Of a stretch of 64,000 nt of DNA, positions 7,662 to 15,783 are shown in pieces. The stretch is from Candidatus Faecousia faecavium (lineage in GTDB: Bacteria; Bacillota; Clostridia; Oscillospirales; Oscillospiraceae). The stretch spans positions 1-64,000 of the forward strand of contig DVGO01000013.1 of assembly GCA_018712645.1 (NCBI GenBank), given 5' to 3'. A model generated the notes under the pieces. It had not been told where the DNA came from. It did no database searches and saw only the letters and a program-made list of their open reading frames with translations. The translations under genes and the position numbers were made by a program. Position 1 is the stretch's first letter. Each line of letters begins with the position of its first letter.

Positions 7662-9050
7662 TTACTTATTTTCCTGCAGGAACTTGTGGATAGCGGCAGC
7701 GCCCTTCTTGCCGGCGCCCATAGCCAGGATGACGGTGGCAGCGCCGGTAACGGCATCACCGCCAGCAAACACACCCTGACGGGTGGTCATCTCATTTTCA
7801 TCCACAATCAGGCAGCCCTTTCGGTTGGTATCCAGACCGGGGGTGGTGGAGCGGATCAGGGGGTTGGGGCTGGTGCCCAGGGACATAATCACGGTGTCCA
7901 CATCCAGCTCAAACTCGGAGCCGGGAACTTCCACAGGACGGCGGCGGCCGGAAGCATCAGGCTCGCCCAGCTCCATTCGGATGCACTTGATGGCCTTCAC
8001 GCGGCCGTTCTCATCGCCCAGGATTTCCACAGGATTGCACAGAGTCTTGAACTCGATGCCCTCTTCCTTGGCGTGATGCTGCTCTTCCAGACGGGCAGGC
8101 ATCTCGGCTTCGCCCCGGCGGTAGACAACATACACATTGTCAGCGCCCAGACGCATAGCGCAGCGGGCTGCGTCCATGGCCACGTTGCCGCCGCCTACCA
8201 CGGCCACAGCCTTGGAGCGGATCACGGGGGTGTCGGCCTCTTCGTTGTATGCCTTCATCAGGTTGGTACGGGTCAGGTACTCGTTGGCGGACATAACACC
8301 CTTCAGGGACTCACCGGGGATGTTCATAAACATGGGCAGACCGGCGCCGGAACCGACGAACACAGCCTTGTAGCCCATCTCGAACAGCTCGTCGATGGTC
8401 AGAACCCGGCCGATAACCATGTTGGTCATCACTTCCACACCCTGAGCCTGGAGCTTGGTGATCTCGTTGGCCACAATGGCCTTGGGCAGACGGAACTCGG
8501 GGATGCCGTAAACCAGCACGCCGCCGGCGGTATGCAGAGCTTCAAACATGGAAACTGCATAGCCCATACCAGCCAGGTCGGAAGCACAGGTCATGCCGGC
8601 AGGGCCGGAACCAACCACAGCCACCTTGATGCCATTGGATTCCGGCTTGGTAGGCATGGCGTTGACGTTCTCCCGGTACCAGTCGGCAACGAACCGTTCC
8701 AGACGGCCGATGGCAACAGGCTCACCCTTGATACCGCGGACGCAGCGGGCTTCGCACTGGGTTTCCTGGGGGCAGACACGACCGCTCAGAGCGGGCAGGG
8801 CATTGGTGGAGGTGATGATTTCATAAGCGGCCTTGAAGTCGCCTTCCTGCACCTTTTTGATAAACTCAGGAATCCGGACATTCACCGGGCAGCCTTCCAC
8901 ACACTTGGGGTTCTTGCAGCTCAGGCACCGGTTTGCTTCTTCCACAGCCTGCTCAGCGGTGTAGCCCAGGGTGACTTCCTGGAAGTTCCGGGCACGAACC
9001 TTGGGGTCCTGCTCAGGCATGGGGACTTTCTTCAAAGACATGTTAGCCAT
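7662..9050 (-). CDS. nfnB: NfnB-type NADP oxidoreductase, glutamate synthase small-subunit family
   Basis: Cytosolic flavo-iron-sulfur subunit of 462 residues. The N-terminal Fe-S domain has Cys at about 42, 45, 50 and 54 (CLSCKNPKC..GC) and a second set in CPQETQCEARC. The FAD dinucleotide fold is at about 150 (VGSGPAGMTCASDL) and the NAD(P) fold at VGGGNVAMDAARC. A GltD-like protein directly downstream of a 2Fe-2S flavoprotein is the layout of NfnAB. That complex couples reduced ferredoxin plus NADH to NADPH formation by electron bifurcation. Alternative readings are a sulfide dehydrogenase (SudA) or a stand-alone GltA. The start follows AGGAGGA, 17 nt after the upstream gene. Confidence 0.82.
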   Translation of the reverse strand: MANMSLKKVPMPEQDPKVRARNFQEVTLGYTAEQAVEEANRCLSCKNPKCVEGCPVNVRIPEFIKKVQEGDFKAAYEIITSTNALPALSGRVCPQETQCEARCVRGIKGEPVAIGRLERFVADWYRENVNAMPTKPESNGIKVAVVGSGPAGMTCASDLAGMGYAVSMFEALHTAGGVLVYGIPEFRLPKAIVANEITKLQAQGVEVMTNMVIGRVLTIDELFEMGYKAVFVGSGAGLPMFMNIPGESLKGVMSANEYLTRTNLMKAYNEEADTPVIRSKAVAVVGGGNVAMDAARCAMRLGADNVYVVYRRGEAEMPARLEEQHHAKEEGIEFKTLCNPVEILGDENGRVKAIKCIRMELGEPDASGRRRPVEVPGSEFELDVDTVIMSLGTSPNPLIRSTTPGLDTNRKGCLIVDENEMTTRQGVFAGGDAVTGAATVILAMGAGKKGAAAIHKFLQENK

Positions 9051-9067
9051 TTTGCAATTCCTCCTGT

Positions 9068-9922
9068 TTATTTAATCAGAGCCTTGCCCATGGCTTCCAT
9101 GCGGCAGGTATGGGTTTCGCTGACCTTGGCTTCCCGATCCCGGTATGTACCGTTACGGCTCATCAGCTCGGCAAAGTCAACCTTGTGACCGTCGAACTCG
9201 GGGCCGTCCACGCAGGCAAACTTAGTCTCGCCGCCCACGGTGACACGGCAGCCGCCGCACATGCCTGTGCCGTCGATCATGATGGGGTTCAGGGAGACGC
9301 TGGTATGGACACCGAAAGGCTCGGTGGTCTTGCAGACGAACTTCATCATGGGCACGGGGCCGATGGCCAGAACTTCGTCAAACTGCTCGCCGGCTTCCAG
9401 CAGTTCCTGCAGAGGCTGGGTAACCAGACCATGACGGCCGTAGGTGCCGTCGTCGGTCATCAGAATCATGCGATCGGCAACAGCCTTGAATTCGTCCTCC
9501 AGAATCACAATGTCCTTGCTCCGGAAGCCAACGATCACGGTGACTTCTGCACCGGCTTCCTTGAAAGCAGCAGCAGAGGGCAGGGCAATGGCGCAGCCTA
9601 CACCGCCGCCAACCACGCAGACCTTCTTCTTGCCTTCCACAGGAGTGGGCTTGCCCAGAGGGCCAACGAAGTCGTGGATGTAGTCGCCCTCGTTCAGAGC
9701 GCCCAGGGCGTTGGTGGAGAAACCAACCTTCTGGAAAATGATGGTCACGGTACCGGCTTCCCGGTCGTAACCAGCGATGGTCAGGGGTACACGCTCGCCC
9801 ATTTCATCAATGCGGAAGATGATGAACTGTCCGGCCTTGGCCTTCCGGGCGACAAAGGGGGCTTCCACTTCCATCAGGGTGACGGAGGAGTTCAGCTCCT
9901 TCTTGCGAACGATTTTATACAT
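9068..9922 (-). CDS. nfnA: NfnA-type ferredoxin-NAD(P) reductase subunit
   Basis: Flavoprotein of 284 residues in the dihydroorotate-dehydrogenase electron-transfer-subunit family. An FAD barrel occupies residues about 1-95, with RVPLTI as the FAD motif. The NAD fold begins at VCVVGGGVGCAIAL. The 2Fe-2S cysteines are in TGMCGGCRV and the later FACVDGPEFDGHKVDF. I start at ATG 9922 (MYKIVRKKEL): homologous proteins begin there, and an AAGGA lies upstream. In-frame upstream starts extend to 10093 but overlap the promoter. It is the first gene of a two-gene nfnAB operon. NADPH supply and ferredoxin balancing fit with the Rnf operon at 58-63 kb. Confidence 0.82.
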   Translation of the reverse strand: MYKIVRKKELNSSVTLMEVEAPFVARKAKAGQFIIFRIDEMGERVPLTIAGYDREAGTVTIIFQKVGFSTNALGALNEGDYIHDFVGPLGKPTPVEGKKKVCVVGGGVGCAIALPSAAAFKEAGAEVTVIVGFRSKDIVILEDEFKAVADRMILMTDDGTYGRHGLVTQPLQELLEAGEQFDEVLAIGPVPMMKFVCKTTEPFGVHTSVSLNPIMIDGTGMCGGCRVTVGGETKFACVDGPEFDGHKVDFAELMSRNGTYRDREAKVSETHTCRMEAMGKALIK

Positions 9923-9982
9923 GTTCTGATCCGTCCTTTTCAGAATTTTCATAGCATCCGGGCTTTTTGCCCGTACAAATTC

Positions 9983-10011
9983 ATTATATCGCTTATGACA
10001 GGTTTTGTCAA
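9983..10011 (-). promoter_or_regulatory. Consensus sigma-A promoter of nfnAB
   Basis: TTGACA (10006-10011) and TATAAT (9983-9988), both perfect, are separated by 17 nt on the minus strand. Confidence 0.88.
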
Positions 10012-10063
10012 ATAGTATAACGGCTGTTTGGGTGGTTTTTCCATTTTTTACCCTATTTTTGCA

Positions 10064-10095
10064 AAAAAGGGGAGAGCCGAAGCTCTCCCGCATTT
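10064..10095 (-). terminator. Terminator after serS
   Basis: An 8-bp GC-rich stem (10070-10077 with 10082-10089) with a stable tetraloop is followed by six T residues on the minus strand. Confidence 0.82.
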
Positions 10096-10096
10096 T

Positions 10097-11386
10097 TTAC
10101 TTCTTTTCAATGACCTCGATGCCGCCCAGATACTTTCTCAGCACTTCCGGCACCACGATGGAGCCGTCGGCACGCTGGTTCTGTTCCACCATGGCGGGGA
10201 AGATCCGGGAAGTTGCCAGGCCGGAGCCGTTCAGGGTGTGCAGGAATTCGGGCTTGCCGGTTTCCTCCCGACGGAAGCGGATGTTGCCCCGGCGTGCCTG
10301 GTAATCCCGGGCGTTGGAGACGGAGGAAACTTCCTTGTAGCCGTTCATGGAAGGAATCTGGATTTCAATGTCATAGGTTCTGGCCATGGAAGCGGAGCAG
10401 TCGCCGGCAGCCAGCTTCACAGTACGGAAGTGGAAGCCCAGACCCTTGACCAGGTTTTCTGCCTTGCGGACCAGTTCTTCAAATGCCTCGTCGGAATCTT
10501 CGGGGCGGGTGAACTGGAACATCTCCACCTTGTTGAACTGATGGCCTCGGACCATGCCCCGCTCGTCGGCACGATGAGAACCGGCCTCCCGGCGGAAGCA
10601 GGGAGTGTAGGCGAAGTACTTCTTGGGCAGCTGGTTCTCCGGCAGAATCTCATCCCGGAAGATAGAGCACAGAGCAGCTTCTGCGGTGGGCAGCATGTAG
10701 TGAATCCGATCGTCGGTGGGGTTGGCGATCTTGTAAACTTCGTCGGCAAACTTGGGGAACTGACCGGCAGTCTCACCGCACTGGTACTCCAGCATGTGGG
10801 GCGGCAGGATGAAGTCGTAGCCGTCGGCGATGTGGGTATCAATGAAATAGTTCAGCAGAGCCCACTCCAGACGGGCGCCCATGCCGGTATACATCCAGTT
10901 GCCGGAACCGGCCAGCTTCACGCCCCGCTCGTAGTCGATCAAGCCCAGGTCCAGACACAGGTCCACATGGTGCTTGGGCTCGAAGTCAAACTTGTGAGGC
11001 TCGCCGAAGTAGCGCAGAGGTTCGTTGTTTTCCTTTCCGCCGGGCTTCAGGTCGGGATCGGGGAGGTTGGGCAGGCTCAGCATGGCGGTGCGCAGTTCTG
11101 CCTGGCAGGCATCCAGCTTTTCTGCATCCTCGGCAAGGCCCTTTTTCAGCTCTGCCATCTCGGCAAAGATAGCGGACACGTCCTTGCCCTGCTTTTTCAG
11201 CAGAGGAATCTCCTTGGAGACCTTGTTCTGCTGGGCTTTCCGGGCTTCGGTGTCGGCAATCAGCTGACGGCGCAGCTCGTCCAGTTCCAGAATCCGGTCA
11301 ACGGTGGCATCGCAGTCCACTTCCTTGGCCCGCAGGCCGGCCTTGACGGCATCGGGATTTTCTTTGATTTTCTTGATATCCAGCAT
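10097..11386 (-). CDS. serS: Seryl-tRNA synthetase
   Basis: Class II aminoacyl-tRNA synthetase of 429 residues that charges tRNA-Ser (and tRNA-Sec if present). The N-terminal coiled-coil arm spans about residues 1-110 and is rich in Lys, Glu and Gln. Motif 2 appears as PCFRREAGSHRADERGMVRGHQF, and motif 3 as LHTLNGSGLATSRIFPAMVEQ. AAGGAG precedes ATG 11386. No T-box leader fits in the 40-nt gap upstream. It follows the PspC-domain gene in the same direction, so it may be co-transcribed with parA-parB-pspC. Length and motifs are normal for the family. Confidence 0.95.
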   Translation of the reverse strand: MLDIKKIKENPDAVKAGLRAKEVDCDATVDRILELDELRRQLIADTEARKAQQNKVSKEIPLLKKQGKDVSAIFAEMAELKKGLAEDAEKLDACQAELRTAMLSLPNLPDPDLKPGGKENNEPLRYFGEPHKFDFEPKHHVDLCLDLGLIDYERGVKLAGSGNWMYTGMGARLEWALLNYFIDTHIADGYDFILPPHMLEYQCGETAGQFPKFADEVYKIANPTDDRIHYMLPTAEAALCSIFRDEILPENQLPKKYFAYTPCFRREAGSHRADERGMVRGHQFNKVEMFQFTRPEDSDEAFEELVRKAENLVKGLGFHFRTVKLAAGDCSASMARTYDIEIQIPSMNGYKEVSSVSNARDYQARRGNIRFRREETGKPEFLHTLNGSGLATSRIFPAMVEQNQRADGSIVVPEVLRKYLGGIEVIEKK

Positions 11387-11426
11387 GGTTTTCTTACTCC
11401 TTCACTTTTTCCAATTCTATCATCAT

Positions 11427-11621
11427 TTAATAATACATGGGATTTTCCGGGATAATCACGGCGCAGATCAGATACAGCAGCAGTCCCGTGCCTCCAAACA
11501 GGCAGAACAGCGCCCAGATGATCCGAATCACCGTGGGATCGAGGGTCAGATATTCTCCCAGTCCGCCGCAGACACCGGCCAGCATCCGATTGTTCTGGGA
11601 GCGGTAGAGTTTTTTCACCAT
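11427..11621 (-). CDS. PspC-domain small membrane protein
   Basis: A 64-residue protein that is almost entirely a PspC domain. The motif RMLAGVCGGLGEYLTLDPTVIRIIWALF is followed by one hydrophobic helix and a short tail ending IIPENPMYY. PspC proteins sit in the cytoplasmic membrane and are linked to envelope-stress responses in several groups, but free-standing versions like this have no defined role. The start has GAGGAG just upstream. It lies 7 nt after parB and 40 nt before serS on the same strand. Confidence 0.88.
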   Translation of the reverse strand: MVKKLYRSQNNRMLAGVCGGLGEYLTLDPTVIRIIWALFCLFGGTGLLLYLICAVIIPENPMYY

Positions 11622-11628
11622 AATCTCC

Positions 11629-12489
11629 TCACTTTTCCAGGCGCATCAGGATTTCCAGCAAATGCTGCAGATCCTCCTGGCCGTAAAATTCCAGTTCAAA
11701 CCGGCCCTTGCGTTTGCCGTTGACGATTTTCACGCCCCGGCCCAGGTGCTTGGACAGGTTTTTCTCACACTCTGCCACATAATCCACAGCAAAGACCGTT
11801 TGCTTTTCCGGCTGGGGTTCCTTGTTCATATTTTTGCACAGGGTTTCCGCCTGCCTTACGGACAGTGCCAGGGCAATGATTTTCTGGGCAGCTTCCAGCT
11901 GCTTTTTCTCAGTTTTCAGGGTGAGGATTGCCCGGGCATGTCCGGCGGACAGCTCCCCTTTCTTTACCTTTTCCAGCACTTCCGGGCACAGCCCCAGAAG
12001 CCGGAGGGAATTTGCCACGGCGGGGCGGGATTTTCCCACCCGGGAGGCCGCTTCCTCCTGGGTCAGACCGTATTGCTCCATCAGAACCTGATAGCCAAGA
12101 GCTTCTTCCACGGGATTCAGGTCCTGCCGCTGCAAATTCTCAATCAGCGCCAGCTCCATGGCCTTTTTATCATCAGCTTCCATCACCACCACCGGGACTT
12201 CGTTGATATTTGCCAGCCGTGCCGCCCGCCAGCGCCGTTCACCGGCGATGATCTGGTAGTAGCCGCTGGGAAGCTGCCGCACGGTCAGGGGCTGAATCAC
12301 CCCGTGCACCGTGATGGAATCCGCCAGCGCCTGGAGTTCTTCTTCGTCAAAGTCCTGCCGGGGCTGGTCGGGATTGGGTTCTACTTTATATATTGGCAAA
12401 AGCTGATAGGCGCTGTTTTCTGCGGTCTCTTCTGCAAAGTCACCCAACAGAGCCCCCAAGCCCTTGCCCAGACCTTTGTTTGATGCCAA
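11629..12489 (-). CDS. parB: Chromosome-partitioning protein ParB (Spo0J)
   Basis: A 286-residue CTPase and DNA clamp that loads at parS and spreads to organise the origin region. The N-terminal MASNKGLGKGLGALLGD matches the ParA-interacting peptide of Spo0J. It is followed by PNPDQPRQDFDEEELQALADSI and the CTP-binding GERRWRAARLA (about residues 80-90). The HTH is LTQEEAASRVGKSRPAVANSLRLL, and a C-terminal dimerisation region ends the protein. The start is TTG 12489, with AAGGA 8 nt upstream. It is co-directional with parA, 40 nt downstream of it. The rsmG gene often found next to soj-spo0J is not seen here. Confidence 0.95.
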   Translation of the reverse strand: MASNKGLGKGLGALLGDFAEETAENSAYQLLPIYKVEPNPDQPRQDFDEEELQALADSITVHGVIQPLTVRQLPSGYYQIIAGERRWRAARLANINEVPVVVMEADDKKAMELALIENLQRQDLNPVEEALGYQVLMEQYGLTQEEAASRVGKSRPAVANSLRLLGLCPEVLEKVKKGELSAGHARAILTLKTEKKQLEAAQKIIALALSVRQAETLCKNMNKEPQPEKQTVFAVDYVAECEKNLSKHLGRGVKIVNGKRKGRFELEFYGQEDLQHLLEILMRLEK

Positions 12490-12529
12490 TCAAACCATCC
12501 TTTCCTTATCTCTAACACATTACACTGTA

Positions 12530-13285
12530 TTACAGCTTTTTCACAATTTCCTCCGCCATGGCCCGATAGGCAACGCTGCCCCGGCTGCTGCGGTCGTAGG
12601 ATGTCACGGGAATGCCGTGACTGGGGGCCTCTGCCAGTCGGATATTCCGGGGAACCACCGTGGCAAAGACCTTTCCGGGGAAATGCCGCCGGACTTCCTG
12701 AGCCACCTGGGTAGAGAAGTTAGTACGGCCGTCAAACATGGTCAGGGCCACGCCGAAAATCTCCAGACGGGGGTTGAGCCGCTTTTTTACCATCCGCAGT
12801 GTGGACATGAGATCGCTCAAGCCTTCCAGCGCATAGTATTCGCACTGCACCGGCACCAGAATCCCATCGGCGGCACACAGGCCGTTCAATGTCAGCAATT
12901 CCAGGGAAGGGGGGCAGTCCACGAAAATCACATCGTAGTTGGCTTTTACCTTCTGCAATGCTTTTTCCAGCTGCAATTCCCGGTGCTGTGCAGAAATCAG
13001 CTCCACTGCCGCACCTGCCAGGTCTGCCGAAGCGGGCAGCACGTCACCGTAGTTGGTGGAGACGATGGCTTCTTCCGGCGCTACCTCATTGATGACCACA
13101 TCGTAGATGGAGTATTTGATTTTCCGCTTGTCCAGACCCATGCCGGAGGTGGCATTGGCCTGAGGGTCAAAGTCACAGAGCAGAACCTTCTGTCCCAGTT
13201 CCTTCAGGGCAGCCGTCAGGTTCACGGCGGTGGTGGTTTTGCCCACGCCGCCTTTTTGATTGACTACGGCAATTATTTTACCCAT
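12530..13285 (-). CDS. parA: Chromosome-partitioning ATPase ParA (Soj)
   Basis: A 251-residue deviant Walker ATPase. NQKGGVGKTTTAVNL near the N-terminus carries the signature lysine of the ParA/MinD group. FVDCPPSLELLTLNGL is the Walker B region. It interacts with ParB and with DnaA to control origin segregation and initiation. ATG 13285 has AAGGAG upstream. Two perfect parS sites lie 24-80 nt upstream. There are no plasmid replication genes nearby and dnaA is 6.6 kb away, so this is the chromosomal copy. Confidence 0.95.
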   Translation of the reverse strand: MGKIIAVVNQKGGVGKTTTAVNLTAALKELGQKVLLCDFDPQANATSGMGLDKRKIKYSIYDVVINEVAPEEAIVSTNYGDVLPASADLAGAAVELISAQHRELQLEKALQKVKANYDVIFVDCPPSLELLTLNGLCAADGILVPVQCEYYALEGLSDLMSTLRMVKKRLNPRLEIFGVALTMFDGRTNFSTQVAQEVRRHFPGKVFATVVPRNIRLAEAPSHGIPVTSYDRSSRGSVAYRAMAEEIVKKL

Positions 13286-13308
13286 TTCTCTCTCCTTATG
13301 TACTTGAA

Positions 13309-13324
13309 TGTTTCACGTGAAACA
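13309..13324. promoter_or_regulatory. parS site 1
   Basis: A perfect 16-bp palindrome TGTTTCACGTGAAACA, the canonical ParB/Spo0J binding site, lies upstream of parA. Confidence 0.96.
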
Positions 13325-13348
13325 CTTGGATAGGGGAGGGGTAGCGTA

Positions 13349-13364
13349 TGTTTCACGTGAAACA
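13349..13364. promoter_or_regulatory. parS site 2
   Basis: A second identical 16-bp parS palindrome lies exactly 40 nt from the first, about four helical turns, so both face the same side of the DNA. It ends 2 nt before the stop codon of the neighbouring gene. Confidence 0.96.
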
Positions 13365-13365
13365 T

Positions 13366-13731
13366 TCACTGCATTTCCACCTCAGAGGTTTCCACAGTGG
13401 TGGTCATGACCACACTGCGGTAATTCTGTCCTCGTGGGAACTGATACCGCTGATATACCAACGCCACCGTGAAAATCATGGCAGCCACCAGTGCAAACAT
13501 CAATATCGTCAGCACCGTCAGCAGCCGCACCTTACGCTTCAGTTTCAGAACTTGTTCTTCCGGGGAGCGCTGGCGTTTGCGGGGTGATTTCTTCTGATTG
13601 GCGGATGTTCCGGCCTTGGGAACAAACACCACCGCATTGGGATCAACCGGGTGCCTGCCCATATCCAGCAAGCAATCCTGGCAGAAAACCTGGCCTTCTT
13701 CCATCTCCCGCCCACATTTCAGGCAGTGCAT
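13366..13731 (-). CDS. Zinc-ribbon single-pass membrane protein, unknown function
   Basis: Protein of 121 residues that I cannot name. The N-terminus has a zinc ribbon (MHCLKCGREM..GQVFCQDCL: two CxxC pairs). A basic segment SPRKRQRSPEEQVLKLKRKVR follows, then one membrane helix at about residues 75-97 and a short extracytoplasmic tail. The topology suggests a cytoplasmic metal-binding head on a membrane anchor. ATG 13731 has GGGAGG 6 nt upstream; an in-frame start at 13773 lacks one. It lies upstream of the parS-parA-parB segment on the same strand and has its own promoter at 13762-13790. Confidence 0.72.
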   Translation of the reverse strand: MHCLKCGREMEEGQVFCQDCLLDMGRHPVDPNAVVFVPKAGTSANQKKSPRKRQRSPEEQVLKLKRKVRLLTVLTILMFALVAAMIFTVALVYQRYQFPRGQNYRSVVMTTTVETSEVEMQ

Positions 13732-13761
13732 ACCCACACCTCCCATTTTCTGATATGGTGT

Positions 13762-13790
13762 ATTGTACAACACTTTTTCCCATTCGTAAA
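13762..13790 (-). promoter_or_regulatory. Promoter of the zinc-ribbon protein gene
   Basis: TTTACG (13785-13790) and TACAAT (13762-13767) are spaced by 17 nt on the minus strand, upstream of the start at 13731. Confidence 0.6.
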
Positions 13791-13889
13791 GACCAAAAAA
13801 CGCCCCTCCGGGAAAAAGAAGTCTGCATTATTTCTACAATTTCCAAAAAATGGGAGTATAAGAAATCATACAAAATCTTATAATCCCTA

Positions 13890-13918
13890 TTGACAATCAC
13901 TTAACCATATGGTATTAT
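13890..13918 (+). promoter_or_regulatory. Promoter with an internal palindrome, upstream of the DUF1836 gene
   Basis: A perfect TTGACA (13890-13895) and TATTAT (13913-13918) have a 17-nt spacer. The 10-bp palindrome ACCATATGGT (13904-13913) lies inside the spacer, the position where MerR-type regulators bind. Confidence 0.78.
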
Positions 13919-13986
13919 CATTTTACCCAAAGATGCAGCCTAAAAACCAAAATCACTAAGTTATTTTTTACAAAGGAGGGATTGCT

Positions 13987-14529
13987 GTGCAGTGGACCAT
14001 ACCCGGTACCACCCTAAGTGCCCAGCGGCAGGAAGCAGATCAGGTTGACAAACTCTTTCAGTCTATGTTTCTTGCCGGGGGACTGACCCTGAGCCAGGTG
14101 GCCAGCATTACCGGACTGGAGCCTTACACCATTCAGAACTGGGTCAAGCGGGGATTTCTCCCCCCACCTCAGGGAAAACGCTATTGCATGGAGCAGCTTT
14201 GCCGGATCGTCAACATGAACATCCTGAAAGGCAACATGAACCTGGATCAGAATGTCCGGCTGATGGGCTACCTCAATGGCGACCTGGCGGACGAAAGCGA
14301 CGATCTGGTGGATGACACTATGCTGTTTTTCTGCTTTGTCCGGCTGGCAGCCCGGATTCCCGATCTGCGGGAGAACTGGGACCAGGCGCTGGAAGCAGTC
14401 ACCTCCACCTACCGGGAGCCCATTCCCGGCGCCCGGGAAAAACTGGAGAAAGTTCTGAAAATCATGCTCACCACCTGGCGTGCCAATCAGCTCAAAGCCC
14501 AGGCAGAGCAAATGTTGGCGGAATTATAA
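13987..14529 (+). CDS. DUF1836 family MerR-like DNA-binding protein
   Basis: Predicted regulator of 180 residues. The N-terminal half has a MerR-like helix-turn-helix (LTLSQVASITGLEPYTIQNWVKRGFLPPP at about 34-62) with the wing motif KRYCMEQLCRIVNMNILK. The C-terminal half is helical and of unknown role. This fits the DUF1836 family found in Firmicutes. The start is GTG 13987 after AAAGGAGG. It heads a five-gene run through hflK and hflC. The palindrome in its promoter spacer suggests autoregulation, but that is inference. Confidence 0.75.
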   Translation: MQWTIPGTTLSAQRQEADQVDKLFQSMFLAGGLTLSQVASITGLEPYTIQNWVKRGFLPPPQGKRYCMEQLCRIVNMNILKGNMNLDQNVRLMGYLNGDLADESDDLVDDTMLFFCFVRLAARIPDLRENWDQALEAVTSTYREPIPGAREKLEKVLKIMLTTWRANQLKAQAEQMLAEL

Positions 14530-14538
14530 GGAGAAACA

Positions 14539-14757
14539 ATGAGAAGAACCTTAACCTGTCCCAAATGCGGCAGCCATGATATTCTGAAAATTCCAGGATA
14601 TTCCGGTGCCTACGGCTCCGGAAATAACATTCCACTGACCTTCTCCGCCGTAAAGGTACACCGTTACCTTTGCTGCGGCTGTGGATTCAGCGAAGAATGG
14701 ATTGATGAAGAGGATATCCCCCGGCTGAAGAAAAAATATCAAACGGACAAATTTTGA
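14539..14757 (+). CDS. Small zinc-ribbon protein
   Basis: A 72-residue protein with two cysteine pairs, LTCPKCGSHDILKIPG near the N-terminus and YLCCGCGFSEEW in the middle. This is a zinc ribbon that may bind nucleic acid or act as a small metal-binding adaptor. It has AAGGAG before ATG 14539. It lies 9 nt after the DUF1836 gene and 15 nt before hflK, so it is part of the same operon. No specific function can be assigned. Confidence 0.7.
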   Translation: MRRTLTCPKCGSHDILKIPGYSGAYGSGNNIPLTFSAVKVHRYLCCGCGFSEEWIDEEDIPRLKKKYQTDKF

Positions 14758-14772
14758 AAGGAGACAACAACC

Positions 14773-15783
14773 ATGAATGAAGACGGAACCTACAGCTGGC
14801 CGGGAAACCAGCCGCCCAAGAAGAAAAAAATGCCCGATTTCAAAAAAGCGGGCCGGAATGCAGGTCTGATCATCCTGGCACTGATTGTGGTGGGCCTGGC
14901 GGCAACCTGCTTCTACACCGTAGATGACAAACAGCAGGCCGTGGTCACCACCTTTGGCAAGGTAACCGATGTTACCGACGCCGGCGTGCACTTCAAACTG
15001 CCCCTGGGAATCCAGAGCGTGCAGAAGGTGGATGTAAACGTCTATCAGAAAATCGAACTGGGTTACGATCAGAACGGCGAAGAAATGACCGTCAATCCGG
15101 GAGAAAGCGCCATGATTACCGGCGATTACAACATCGTCAACGTGGATTTCTTTGTGGAATACAAGATTTCCGACCCGGTGCAGTATCTGTATTCTTCCAA
15201 CAATCCGGAGCTGATTCTGCGCAATCTGATTCAGAGCCAGGTGCGCAATGTGGTAGGCTCCTCCACGGTAGATGCGGTGCTTACCGACGGCAAGGAAAAC
15301 ATTCAGATGCAGGTAAAAGATCTGGTTTCCCAGATTCTGGAAGAATACCAGATTGGTCTGACCCTGGTGGATGTGAAGATTCAGGACGCTGAGCCGCCCA
15401 CGCAAGATGTGATTGAAGCCTTCAAAGCGGTGGAAACTGCCAAACAGCAGGCGGAGACTGTGATCAACGACGCCAAAGCTTACCAGAATGCCCAGCTGCC
15501 CGATGCCCAGGCCCGGGCGGACAAGCTGATTCAGAATGCCGAATATCTGCGGCAGAAGCGAATCAACGAAGCCAAGGAGCAGGTGGCCATGTTCCAGGCC
15601 ATGTATGCAGAGTACGCCCAGAACCCGGCCATTACCCGGTCCCGGATGTACTATGAAACCATTTCCCAGGTGCTGCCCGGTGTGAAGCTGTACATTAACT
15701 CCGGCTCCGGCAGCAATTCTGATGTGCAGATGCTGCTGCCGCTGGAATCTCTGGTGAGCAACAATGGAGGTAACGCCCAATGA
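14773..15783 (+). CDS. hflK: HflK, SPFH-domain modulator of FtsH
   Basis: Membrane-anchored SPFH (band 7) protein of 336 residues. A short basic, proline-rich cytoplasmic N-terminus precedes one membrane helix at about residues 34-54. Next comes the prohibitin domain (DDKQQAVVTTFGKVTDVTDAGVHFKLPLGIQSVQKVD), then a long coiled coil rich in Ala, Gln and Glu. HflK and HflC form a cage complex around FtsH in other bacteria and limit its proteolysis. It overlaps hflC by 4 nt, as expected for an obligate pair. No ftsH is in this window. Confidence 0.9.
   Translation: MNEDGTYSWPGNQPPKKKKMPDFKKAGRNAGLIILALIVVGLAATCFYTVDDKQQAVVTTFGKVTDVTDAGVHFKLPLGIQSVQKVDVNVYQKIELGYDQNGEEMTVNPGESAMITGDYNIVNVDFFVEYKISDPVQYLYSSNNPELILRNLIQSQVRNVVGSSTVDAVLTDGKENIQMQVKDLVSQILEEYQIGLTLVDVKIQDAEPPTQDVIEAFKAVETAKQQAETVINDAKAYQNAQLPDAQARADKLIQNAEYLRQKRINEAKEQVAMFQAMYAEYAQNPAITRSRMYYETISQVLPGVKLYINSGSGSNSDVQMLLPLESLVSNNGGNAQ

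Noticed and set aside
11387-11426. Possible T-box leader for serS
   Set aside because: The gap is only 40 nt, too short for a T-box, and holds just the Shine-Dalgarno.
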